Shown: in pieces, positions 33,494-42,891 of the stretch | Layout of the letters: the number at the start of each line of letters is the position of its first letter | How positions within the stretch are numbered: position 1 is the first letter of the stretch | NCBI GenBank assembly: GCA_021396245.1 | Contig: WNYE01000003.1 | Location: forward strand, 620,001 to 684,000 | Length of the DNA stretch: 64,000 nucleotides | Direction of reading: 5' to 3' | Source of the DNA: Sporothrix humicola | Lineage: Eukaryota > Ascomycota > Sordariomycetes > Ophiostomatales > Ophiostomataceae | Notes under the pieces: generated by a model | The model's input: the letters and a program-made list of their open reading frames with translations, nothing else | Database searches by the model: none | Told to the model about the DNA's origin: nothing | Made by a program: the position numbers and the translations under genes

Positions 33494-35030
33494 GTTGGAG
33501 AGTGTCGATGGTGGCAATGGTGTTTTCCAGCCAAGTGGATGATCGGCTTGGCATGTATTTATCTACATCGTTTCTCCCGTTTATGGCCTCCGGATCACGG
33601 TTCGGTACGCAGGCGGCACTCCGGCGAGTTCCCGGTTTGGTAGGAGAAAGCTTCATGATGAAAGAGGGGAATGTGTGCTTCTTGACAAGCGAAGCAAGAG
33701 AACCGCCGAGATCAAATATTCGGTCCGAAGAGGAGAGGCAGAGGAGAAGAAAAAGAGAGGGAAATGCGTGACGTGCGTAGTCCACGATCCATCCCCACGA
33801 TCAGTGGTTCCATCTTTGACAAGCTTTTCTGTCATCTGCCATCTCAAATGCCATATTGGCTGCCGTGCCTACCGCCGCGATGCTTCTTTGAGAATAGATC
33901 CGCTCATATCTTCGGCCGTTTTGTGGTACACTGTGATCCTTTGCCGAGTCGATCTCCCCGCATTTGGTGACGACGCATCGTAGGAAGCATACTTCCTGAT
34001 GGTCCTAGTGGCGTCGTGCCGATTTGGAGTGGGACCTGCACGATAGCTGATAGCCTCTGCTTTGAGACTGAACAAGATCGCCGCAGAACGACCGTGAGCT
34101 ACTGTCGCTGCATCAAAGAGCGCAAAGAATGACCGTCCGTTCTAAATGGTGGGAGAGCTTCATGATGGGCTGTTAAATCTGTGATCTTTGGACTGGTTCG
34201 GCAGACTGCATCCCGACTGGATGCTCCTGTCGGGCTAATGACGCACGCCGTCCTAGGATATCCAGTAAGGGAAAGCTTCAACAAAACCTGGTGAAAAGGT
34301 ATTAGGAGTACCGCCAAGTGAGGCGTCTCTTGTTTGATGCAGGTCTAGTCTTGATAAAAAGTAGTACGGAGATATTGTGACATACATAGATGTGTGCAAT
34401 TTTTGCACAATTAAATTAATGTCAATAATTCCCCAATAAGAAAACAAAATTTTATGGGGGGGAAAAATTTAAAAATTAAAAAGTCGAACGGAAAGTTATT
34501 GAATTATAATTTTGAGTCAAACCATGAGCATAGTATGGTATAAAGATATTGCGTACCTACTTCACGGCTTCATGTGCAAGATATCCCACCTGGCTGTCAT
34601 AGATTTGGACAATCATATTACCTGATAAGTCTAGACCAACCGCAACCGCCATGTATATTCCCAAGAGTTCAAACAGACCAATGGGCAACAGTGGCCCAAT
34701 TACTTTATATGCACGCATCTTTTCATTGCCATTAATTTCCTCCATTCTGTCTCCCGCACCTCCTTCCCTCTGCCTAGACATGTAAGGCTGAAGAGGGCGT
34801 ACCCAAAGCGGGCTAGCGCCTGTCTGACCTTACGAGCCTTACGAGGTCGGAGGTACAACTGTCACACTGACATCTCACTGTAAATTGACGATTATGGGGG
34901 GCTTGCCGGCGCCATCCGCGGACTGTTAGTGGCCGTCAGGCTGTTGCCTTGGCATCAAACCGCATCTCACGTCTTGACATCCTTTGCCTTCAATTCTTTC
35001 TTCTTTCAACACCACACATCATCACACACA
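33494..35030. promoter_or_regulatory. Divergent intergenic region with AT-rich core
   Basis: About 1.5 kb between the esterase (-) and hydrolase (+) starts. A TATA-like AGATAAATA lies on the minus strand near 33554-33563, about 65 bases upstream of the esterase ATG. Bases 34330-34560 are AT-rich (runs of T, A and G, for example around 34440-34500) and unlike the flanks. One small open frame inside is listed separately. The last 60 bases before 35031 are C/A/T-rich leader. Confidence 0.45.
34557..34781 (-). other. Doubtful small ORF with a hydrophobic centre (74 residues)
   Basis: The frame begins MSRQREGGAGDRMEEINGNE and has a hydrophobic stretch (VIGPLLPIGLFELLGIYMAV) followed by a mixed tail, so it reads somewhat like a one-pass membrane peptide. 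It lies at the edge of an AT-rich patch and could be the worn remnant of a larger transporter gene. I recognise no family and the ORF is short enough to arise by chance. Confidence 0.15.
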
Positions 35031-35891
35031 ATGGCCGACGATACGTCAAAACCGGCCGAGCCCGCCGTCGAGAATGCCCCTGAGCTGGCCTTTACTCGCC
35101 TGACACCTCCAGGCAAACCGGACGTACCCTCTATCATCTTCTTGCACGGCGCCGAGTCGTGCCATCTCGAGTTTACGCGCGTGGCCACCTTTTTGCAAGA
35201 CGACTATGAGTTGTTCCTGGTGGACCTGCCCGCCCATTCGCGGTCAAAACACATTTCCTTTTCGTTTGACAACACGGTCAACGGCCTCGTGCGCTTGATT
35301 GAGAAGCATGTGCCCTCCGGCCGCGCCCACATTGCCGGTCTTTCGCTGGGCGGTTTTCTGGCGCTCGAATTTGCCCGCCGCCAGCCTGACCGCGTGCTCT
35401 CCGTCTGGTGCACCGGCTGCGCCCCCTTTTCCGGCACCCGCCTGTGGTTCATGCAGCACCCGCGCCTGCTCAGCGGGATCGTTACGCTGGCGGGCAAGCT
35501 GGCCACCGAGCGCATCTTTTGGGCGACGCTGGGCGGGGCGGAGCCGATTCCGGGGCTGCGGCAGGAGGTTCAAGGGAACCAAAACATGGCCACCCTCAGA
35601 CCTGTGTACGAGGAGCTGGCCGTCATCACCACGGACAACCTGGCGGCGATTGACCCAAGGATACGCGTCGCCATTGTCGCCGGCGGGAAACTCGACAATG
35701 TCGACGACACCCGAGCGGCAGGCCTTGCCCTAAGAAAACGAGACTCGGCTAGCCAGGCGTTTGTCGTCCGCAACGCCATCCACTGGTGGTCCCTGCAATT
35801 TCCGGAATTGTTTGCCCAGGGTATACGCGCGTGGATCGAGGGCAGGGAGATGCCAAAAGAGTATGAGGTTTTGACGGCCGAGAAGGCGTAG
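35031..35891 (+). CDS. Alpha/beta hydrolase-fold protein
   Basis: Single exon, 286 residues from ATG 35031; upstream frame to 34929 starts with GTG and lies in leader-like sequence. No signal peptide, so probably cytosolic. The fold is clear: FLHGAESCHLEF gives the oxyanion-hole HG motif, DDYELFLVDLPAHSRS follows beta-4, the nucleophile elbow is GLSLGG, and the likely catalytic His is in NAIHWWSLQFPELF near the C-terminus. The acid residue is probably in the KLDNVDD region. The pattern is that of small-molecule hydrolases of the AB_hydrolase_1 type; substrate unknown. The 3' end is 846 bases from the ankyrin gene on the same strand, with no sign of co-regulation. Confidence 0.8.
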   Translation: MADDTSKPAEPAVENAPELAFTRLTPPGKPDVPSIIFLHGAESCHLEFTRVATFLQDDYELFLVDLPAHSRSKHISFSFDNTVNGLVRLIEKHVPSGRAHIAGLSLGGFLALEFARRQPDRVLSVWCTGCAPFSGTRLWFMQHPRLLSGIVTLAGKLATERIFWATLGGAEPIPGLRQEVQGNQNMATLRPVYEELAVITTDNLAAIDPRIRVAIVAGGKLDNVDDTRAAGLALRKRDSASQAFVVRNAIHWWSLQFPELFAQGIRAWIEGREMPKEYEVLTAEKA

Positions 35892-36737
35892 CGCCACGGT
35901 ATTTTGTATTATTTCACGGTAGCAAGCGTCTTTTTCCCTCCTTCTTCCTCCATATAAACATCGACACCACACACCCTTCCACGTACAGCCATAGATACTG
36001 GAAAATACGGGATCCCGTCCGCTCTCCCCTAGCCAATCCAGTAATTCGTGTGCTGCTGCTACAAAGGCTGGTTTTTAAGAGAATCGCCCGACATTAATGG
36101 TATTTAAAGTAATATTACCGTGGCTTGTACTCCTCCGGTCATGCTGCCGTCGGCTTTGGAGCCAAATCTGGACATTAAATGTTAATCGAGGGAATACAGA
36201 AATAGAAAGATTTTTTTTTTTTTTGGCGGCGGCATGTACTACCTGCAGCTGCTTCTTGTCCACTGAGACTGTCTGAAATATGCGATGGTAATCACTCTTG
36301 CTGGGTCGAGGGAAAGATCTCACGAGGTTCGTTTTTTGCGCCGGATGGATGGGTTGACGGCTTGCGCCTCTTTGTCTGGCCGTTTTCCCCGCCCTCTAGT
36401 CATTATCGCCCTCGCCAACTCCTGGCATTTCGTGGTTGCCATCATCGCCGTCATGCTCGCCGTCATCGCCATTTTCGCTGTCTGCGTAGTCAACAGTTCT
36501 CCTCTTCACTGTGTTCTCGATGACTTGAAAGGCTCCCATGGCGATCCGGTGGGGATGGCGCACCCAGAGCTTATCCAGACAATACCAACCACAAAGCCTC
36601 CACTTACACACCATCCCCGCAACGGGGAAGACGCATCCGCATCTCATTCGGCCAACTCTCCTCCCGAATGACACTCCGTACATCATTACGCATATCACTC
36701 AGAGACGCACCGCGACACACAACGACGAACGCCAACC
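35892..36737. other. Intergenic region between the hydrolase and ankyrin genes
   Basis: About 850 bases. A T run at about 36209-36225 and an open frame at 36285-36671 with a hydrophobic centre were examined; the frame has no recognisable family and its translation is irregular, so I read this as hydrolase 3' UTR plus ankyrin-gene promoter. Confidence 0.4.
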
Positions 36738-37703
36738 ATGTCTACGCTACTCGAAGACCACATGAAAACACGGAGAATGCTCCAAGCTTGCGACACATCA
36801 CAATTGGGGCCGCCAATGCCAGATGATATTCTCAACCAGTTCACCGCTGCCATCTCATCCGACGACCTCGATGCGATCCACACACTTCTTGACCAGCACT
36901 TTCCAGACCGAAGCAAGGTCTTTCCTGGCACATACAAAATCCAGGAGCTGTTCCCGGCCCTGAGCCAGGCAGCGCGGCACGACCAAACCGATGTTCTCCA
37001 AGCGATCTTCATACCGTATCCCCACCCATTCAATTCGTTCGACTTCGTTGCCCGCGAAGCAATCGACACCTGCTCCAAAAATACGCTTCTTTTGCTCCTT
37101 GACCACGGCTGGGACATCAATGGCCGGATCGACAGGCGCCCGACTGTCCTCGAGACATTTCTCTACCACAGCACCCCCGATCACGACAGCCAGGAACGCC
37201 GCGACATGGCCTACTGGTTGATCGACCACGGTGCTGGCCTAAACGAACGGCCGCGCCATATGGACACGACAGGCATGTCCTATGCGGTGGAGCGAGCCTC
37301 GGTCGACTTTGTGCGTGAACTGCTGGATCATCGCAACGGCGACGTCCGAAAAGGCCAGCTCCTGCACCACGCCCTGCGTCGAAGGCGCAAGGACCAAGAC
37401 GACCACGACGACCGCGTCGAAATGCTCAGCTTGCTGCTGGAACGCGGTGCACAGCTGAACACGGTCATGTATGCCGACGACGAAATATCCTTTCGCAATT
37501 ACTGGCAGACAGACCTGGGAACGCCGCTGCATGATGCTGCAAAGCAGGGCCATGTCGAGGCCGTCAAGTATTTGCTCGCACAGGGCGCAGACACAAGCAT
37601 ACTGAGCTCACGGACCAAGCAGACGGCTTTGGATGTGGCGGAAAAGGCCGCGCGCGATGCCATTGTCGCGATTCTACAATCTCCAGATCAGCACAGGCTT
37701 TGA
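36738..37703 (+). CDS. Ankyrin-repeat protein (paralogue of the 58.8-59.8 kb gene)
   Basis: Single exon, 321 residues; ATG 36738 is in good context (ACCATGT). An N-terminal helical segment with LDQHFPDR precedes ankyrin-like repeats of uneven quality; the clearest is near the C-terminus (TPLHDAAKQGHVEAVKYLLA), with others around LLLLLDHGWDINGR and MAYWLIDHGAGLNERP. No catalytic domain, signal peptide or membrane segment. The minus-strand protein at 59765-58773 shares its layout and motifs (FPDR, GDV-GQLLHHA-RR, MY-D/E-DD/ND), so the two are paralogues. Ankyrin repeats bind other proteins; partner unknown. Confidence 0.78.
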   Translation: MSTLLEDHMKTRRMLQACDTSQLGPPMPDDILNQFTAAISSDDLDAIHTLLDQHFPDRSKVFPGTYKIQELFPALSQAARHDQTDVLQAIFIPYPHPFNSFDFVAREAIDTCSKNTLLLLLDHGWDINGRIDRRPTVLETFLYHSTPDHDSQERRDMAYWLIDHGAGLNERPRHMDTTGMSYAVERASVDFVRELLDHRNGDVRKGQLLHHALRRRRKDQDDHDDRVEMLSLLLERGAQLNTVMYADDEISFRNYWQTDLGTPLHDAAKQGHVEAVKYLLAQGADTSILSSRTKQTALDVAEKAARDAIVAILQSPDQHRL

Positions 37704-38678
37704 CGTTGACAGTTGACAGTGCCCGTGGTGTGCAAGCCAGGAGACTGGGCTTCGGTGGCAGTGCGCAAGTCGATGACATTTTATTTTATTGACTTGGGGC
37801 TCAAATAAGCTAGCAGCAGGCACAACGTCACCGTCAAAGACCTATCCTATTACATGCTGGCTTCACCAAAGCTTGAGTCCCAGCTCGTCAACCAACATCA
37901 CTGGAATCATACTGCACAAATGCCGCACCGTGACACTTTGTTTTTCCTGGACGCGCTTGCAAACCAACGTACAGTACCCCGGTCCACCCAGTCACTGTGC
38001 CAAAATTGCTGCCGAAGAGTCCCCGCCCACAGCCTTGCATCTGCAGCCTTGCGATCTTAATAGGCGAAGATGAAATAATTGCTCTGATGCACAATTTGGA
38101 TCTGTTTTCACTCGTTTTGATTTTGTGACCTTCTCTGTACCTCAATAGACCGCGTCGACCACCTTTCCTATTGCTTTTGCGAGGCCTGCTCAACTGCCTG
38201 CCCGCCATGACCCACCTTCCCACTACATTCACTTACACGCACCCATTTCGTCACCACCTCCATCGCTCCTGCCTTCCTCGTCAACAACAACGCTTCCACC
38301 ACATCGCTCCTTCCTCCCACGTCAACAACAATGATGCAAACGCCGTCGAGCACCTTCCACGGCTTTCAAGAGCCTGGGCGGTGAGGAGTTTTCTCAAAAG
38401 AAAGCAGGTGACAAGCTGGTAAATTCTTGCACGCTCGCACAGACCAACCTGGTTCTGCCACCCAGACGAGTATAAATCTCGCCAGTCTCCTGCCCAAGAT
38501 GCGATCTCTCCCTTCCTTCTTCTCTTCTTTTCTTCTCCAGGCTCAAATCTTCCCAGCTTTTCAGCTCCCGGCTCTCACTTCCCTTCTTTTTCTTCTTTCT
38601 TCAACTTTCACTTCAATTCTTTCACTCTTTGAGATCCCTTTCACCTTACTTCTTTTTAACTTCTTTCGCTCTTTCACC
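37704..38678. promoter_or_regulatory. Intergenic region and promoter of the small secreted protein gene
   Basis: About 975 bases with no gene. A TATA box (TATAAA, 38471-38476) stands about 205 bases before the start codon, followed by a CT-rich leader from 38510 to 38675. An in-frame ATG at 38499 is close to the expected transcription start and would add a poor hydrophobic extension, so I do not use it. A clear TATA box plus pyrimidine leader suggests a strongly or inducibly expressed gene. Confidence 0.55.
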
Positions 38679-39260
38679 ATGTTCTCTACTACTGTCGTCA
38701 AGGCCCTGGTCGGCCTCCTCGCTCTGGCCCCGGCGGTCACTGCCACTTGGACCAACAGCTGCCGCAACGTGTGCATCCAGAACAACTTCCTGGTCACCGA
38801 GTGCACCGTCTCCGGCGGTGACGCTGACGGCACCCCCGAGCCCTACAAGTGGGCCGAGCTCGACCTCAACAAGCTCCTGGGCTACCGTTCGCCCTCGTTC
38901 ATCACCTACACCGAGAAGTAAGTTCACCCTCCTCTCACCTCAGTCTCTCATCACTTCGAGCTCATGCTGACCTTTGCCTCACTTTAGCGGCGACTTTTCT
39001 GTCAACTCCCTCCCGTGCGGCCTCTGCACGATGTCGGGCGGCACGATGAGCTGCACCTGCCTCGGCGGCAACGCGTCCATTGATCTGGGTAAGTTTTGAC
39101 CTGTCTCTCACATCTTCTCTCACTTTCTTTTGGCCAGGGCATCGGCTAACACTTCACTCTCTTCTCAGATACCTACATTGCCGACGTGACTGGCCAGCTT
39201 TGCTACGGCGGCCCCAACTTCGGTCCTCTTTGTGGCATCGAGAGCTCCCGCCGCTGCTAA
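38679..39260 (+). CDS. Small secreted cysteine-rich protein, cyanovirin-N-homology (CVNH)-like
   Basis: Three exons: 38679-38917, 38988-39088 and 39169-39260, both donors GTAAGT, acceptors TTTAG and TCTCAG; 143 residues. A signal peptide (MFSTTVVKALVGLLALAPAVTA) leaves about 121 mature residues with ten cysteines and no membrane segment. The mature part reads like CVNH: TECTVSGGDADG, AELDLNKLLGY, then a second half GLCTMSGGTMSCTCLGG and SIDLDTYIADVTGQL, the two-fold pattern of this lectin-like fold. CVNH proteins bind mannose-rich glycans; fungal secreted versions are poorly known. Small size, many Cys and secretion also fit an effector-like protein. CVNH membership is by eye and probable, not certain. 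Confidence 0.8.
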
Positions 39261-39622
39261 GCGGCTCGTTTCCACGGCACCCAGCTTTAACACGACGCAC
39301 AGCTGCCTCGATGTGAGGCAGGAGTGGCAGGACAGTGGGGGGTGCTAAGACTGGCGGGCTTCGGGAGAAGAGAGGCACTTGGGATAGATATTGCTCAGTT
39401 TCTTTTCACATTTTATTCAAGTCACCAGGGGCCCATCGGGCTCGAGACCTTTGCACTTTTTACTATGATCTTGTAATCATGTAGCCCTCAGAGGGGGCTC
39501 ACAGTTTTTTTCACACTGTTTTCAGCACGCGGCGAGGCCGGTGCTCACTTGGACTTCAAGTCCAAATCAAATCAAGAATCCATTCCAACTAAAATTATTC
39601 TGATATTCAAAATTTGTGTGCC
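39261..39622. other. Convergent intergenic region
   Basis: About 360 bases between the stop codons of the small secreted protein and the GH93-like gene. A/T-rich towards 39560-39610. It contains the short inverted sequence GGACTTCAAGTCC near 39550-39562. Likely 3' UTRs only. Confidence 0.45.
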
Positions 39623-41377
39623 CTAACCCTGGATTTCTACGTTCTTGAAGCTGCCAGCGCCAACGTTGGCCAAAAGACCAGCCATGCCCTGCGGGAAGCT
39701 GTCGTCGACAGCGTTGGCAGTGACAGTTGCAGAGGTGCCAGACGCAGTGGCCACAGTGGCCGTCAGTGTGTAGTTTTGGACTGACAGTGTGAGGTGGTAC
39801 CATGTGTCGGGGGCAACACCGCCTGGGACGGCCACTGTAGACAGCACGACCATGGCGTGTGCCTCTCTGGAGAGAGTGAGGTTGCCCGTAAAGGTGTTGA
39901 GGGCGGCTGTGTAGCCTTTGAAGGCATTGAGGCCGGTCATGGGCGCAGAGACGCGGGCCACCAGGCCAACAACACCGCCAGCCGAGCCGACGACCTGGAC
40001 GTCAGCCGACACAGAATAATCTGTCCAGCCGGAGGAACCCGTGACGGCGCGGGCGTCAATGTTGCCGACCGTCCCTACCGAGTATTCGTCACCATCGACA
40101 GTCCACTCCCCGCCAAAGTTGATCCACCCGAGCTGGCCGTTGCTGGCAAAGTCGGCCGTGTACGGGAGGGCGCCAACAGGCGCAGCGCCTGTCCTCTCTG
40201 AACAGAGACCAGAGGAGCCTTCGCTGGACGGGGCAGTGTACCGAATGCCTTTCGTCGACGAGAGGGGGAGCAGGTTCGGGCTGTAGTTGGAGTTGCACAG
40301 CGACGAGGCGTTGTCGACGTACCACGGCGCCGGCGACCAGGACCACTCTCCTTCTCCGTAATTGTCATTGGTGAAGACGGCGCGGTGGTCCTCGCCCGAC
40401 TTAGTGTCTGTGGCGACGTCCCACACAGAGTGGGCGGCCAGGACGAGCTGCTGTGTCGACGGGTCCCAGACCGTGTACGGGCTCGAGCCGGCATAGAGGC
40501 TGTCGTGCGTGACGACGGCCGTCCCGACATCAGAAGCTCCCTCGCCCCAGGTCACACCATCCTCGGACGTCTTGACGTAGACTGGGCAGTTTGGCCGCCC
40601 GCAGACTTCGTAGCTGATCAGGTAGCGGCCATTGTCCATGAGCGCGACCGACGCCATGCCCGGCCGGTCCGTCTGGGCATCGCTGGCGACATCTCGCACG
40701 ACAGGACCCCAGGTATCGCCGCCGTCCTCCGACACCACATGCACCAGCATCTGGCTGTGCTCCGTGACGTTGCGCTCGTCGGAGAAGACGGCCACAAGTC
40801 TGTCAGAAGTGTCGAGATACAAGAAGGGCTCCCAGATGCCCGTGCCGGGCGGGCCGCCCGTCTGCCACGGCTTTGCGTCTGCGACAGCAGTCCATGTCGC
40901 CCCGTGGTCCGTCGACCGCCACGTGTAAAAGGCTGTCACACTCTTGTCGTCTGGCACTAGGTTGCCCACAAGTAACAAAGTGCCGGCCGGGTAGTCGCCG
41001 AGCGCGACGGGGTACTCAAACAGAAACGGCTGCCAGAACAGCGTGTACGGGTGGCCCGGCCCTGTGTCGGCATCGTGCACCGTTGTCAAAGTCGACCAGG
41101 TGTCGCCGCCGTCGTCGCTGGAGCGGATAATAAAGGTGCCCTCGGTGCCGTTGCCGGCGGCGGTTGTCGCGTTGTCCGTGTACCAATGTTCCCAGGTGGC
41201 TAGGAGCCTTCCATTCACGGCAGAGTCGGCATGCTGCAGCTCAATGACGCGGGCATAGACGTTGGCTTCGTTGTCGACGGGCGGGTCCCAGAGGAACGAG
41301 CCTTGGCCGTCGGCAGAAACGTGAGCGACGGCCGCGAGAAGGGCTAGAGTGTTTGTGAAAGTGCGGAAGTTGACCAT
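39623..41377 (-). CDS. Secreted GH93-like exo-arabinanase (sialidase-fold) with C-terminal LamG-like domain
   Basis: Single exon, 584 residues. Signal peptide MVNFRTFTNTLALLAAVAHVSA. The first 380 residues form a six-bladed sialidase-type propeller with Asp-box-like motifs (SSDDGGDTW, STDHGATW, SEDGGDTW, SEDGVTW). Conserved acidic residues include Glu183 in GIWEPFL and Glu257 in YLISYEVCG, which fit by position the catalytic pair of GH93 exo-alpha-1,5-L-arabinanase. From about residue 400 there is a jelly-roll-like domain (GEWTVDGDEYSVG, DTWYHLTLSVQNYT). GH93 enzymes release arabinobiose from the non-reducing end of arabinan. The divergent neighbour is a GH51 arabinofuranosidase, which strongly supports the arabinan role. 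A plain sialidase-family hydrolase is the alternative. Confidence 0.78.
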   Translation of the reverse strand: MVNFRTFTNTLALLAAVAHVSADGQGSFLWDPPVDNEANVYARVIELQHADSAVNGRLLATWEHWYTDNATTAAGNGTEGTFIIRSSDDGGDTWSTLTTVHDADTGPGHPYTLFWQPFLFEYPVALGDYPAGTLLLVGNLVPDDKSVTAFYTWRSTDHGATWTAVADAKPWQTGGPPGTGIWEPFLYLDTSDRLVAVFSDERNVTEHSQMLVHVVSEDGGDTWGPVVRDVASDAQTDRPGMASVALMDNGRYLISYEVCGRPNCPVYVKTSEDGVTWGEGASDVGTAVVTHDSLYAGSSPYTVWDPSTQQLVLAAHSVWDVATDTKSGEDHRAVFTNDNYGEGEWSWSPAPWYVDNASSLCNSNYSPNLLPLSSTKGIRYTAPSSEGSSGLCSERTGAAPVGALPYTADFASNGQLGWINFGGEWTVDGDEYSVGTVGNIDARAVTGSSGWTDYSVSADVQVVGSAGGVVGLVARVSAPMTGLNAFKGYTAALNTFTGNLTLSREAHAMVVLSTVAVPGGVAPDTWYHLTLSVQNYTLTATVATASGTSATVTANAVDDSFPQGMAGLLANVGAGSFKNVEIQG

Positions 41378-42891
41378 CGTGGAGTGTTGGGGTGGAAAAT
41401 GGTCGAAAAGGGATGTTGTTCAAGAGATTGTAGATGGCGAGATTGACTCTGTTGTTGATTCCATCTTGGCAAACAAGACTGAAGAAGACATTAAGTAGCT
41501 GTCGACAGCACCTCCTCCTCACATCCTCTCTTCGTCATTATGATGTTGTATTCTGTTGCAGTGGAAGACGTCGTTTTCGTAAGAAATGTCGTCTTTGGTG
41601 TCATCTCGGAGTCTTCTTAGATGGCTGTTCTGTCGATCCCAGGATTGTCAGCATCCTCACAGAATCCCCCCCAGAATTCTGTCTAAAAGTGACCCCAGAT
41701 TTTGTTGTCCCAGGCCTGTCAGGACCTGTCAGGAACCCTGCTCGCCCTCGAGAACCCTGCTCGTTTTGCTGGTGCTGATGTCGGATCTCGCTTCGCCACT
41801 GCCCTGCCCCTCACGGGGATCTTGTTGAAGCCATCTTGAGAGTCATCTCCAAATCTCACGACCGAGAATCGGGTAAACATCGTTGACGAGACTGTTTTCT
41901 CCAAAGTTGCATCTTCTTGTTGCCAATCCGACAAACTTTAAGCGGGATCCGCCGTCTTCTGTCCTCTCTTTTTGTTGTTTCGTCTCTTCGTTTCTCCCCT
42001 CTCCAAAAGTTGGAAATCCGCTACCGAGAGCTACTGCTGACTGCTTGGTCGAGTGGAGACATTCTCTCTGCCAGTCTTGCCTTCTCTCGCCTCTTCTTTT
42101 CCTTTCTTTTCCTTCTTTTCCTTCTTTCCCACATGGCTTTGAGGGGAGGTCCCTGAGCGGGGAACGTCGATATTTGACAGAAGAGAAGGAAGAAAAGAGG
42201 AGAAAGCATCCTCATCTCTTATCTCCAATCTCCATCCTTGTCCCTGTCCTTGGCTGCGTCATTGTCGGTCAATCTGTCGACGAAAGGTTTTGTTGCCCGC
42301 TGTACCCCGACGATGGCGGCCCCAAAAAAGAGTTGGCTCCGCCAAAAGGGGCGCCAAAAACGCCAACCCGAAGCCAAAACGCAAAAAAGGCGGGGAAACA
42401 CTTGGACTGACACGGGGAACGGCGTCCAAACGGGGAACGTCGGTCGTTTTCTGTCGCCAATTGTCGTCTTTCAGCATGTTGGTCATCTGGCTGGTGCATC
42501 CCCGTCCCACAGAAATGGGCGAGGCGCGACAATCGATTGGATGGTTTCGAGGAAGAAGCGTGAGGAGTGCGGAGAGTTGCTCCATCTGGGCCGGCAAAGC
42601 AAGAGACGAGAAGGGTACGAGAAGGAGCTCTTGATTGCAGCTGTCGGGGCGAATCCGAGAACGGAAGGAGAACAGTAGAAGGTAGAGAGTAAAAAAGTAG
42701 GAAGGAGCGCGCGGATGCGCGCGGTCAATCAAGACTCGACACGAGGAAGCTGCAATCAAGAAGACAACATTTAAAAGAAGGCGCGACCATTCCTCTGTAG
42801 AGTTGACCCTTTTCTTAACTCTTTACCTTATCCCAACATCCTTTTCTCGAACACCCTCTCCTCCAACAGCCGTCTCCCCCCCACCACCACC
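41378..42891. promoter_or_regulatory. Shared divergent promoter region of the GH93-like and GH51 genes
   Basis: About 1.5 kb. Two CCCCAG sites near 41669-41696 fit the loose CreA carbon-repressor consensus (SYGGRG read on the other strand). Short direct repeats (ACCTGTCAGGA-like and GAACCCTGCTCG, each twice) lie at 41713-41764. A TTTAAAAG TATA-like box is near 42771-42778, about 115 bases before the GH51 start. I found no clear XlnR-type GGCTAA site. Regulation by arabinose and carbon repression is inferred from the pair. Confidence 0.45.

Noticed and set aside
36285..36671. 128-codon frame with a hydrophobic centre
   Set aside because: No family resemblance, and it lies in the expected promoter of the ankyrin gene.
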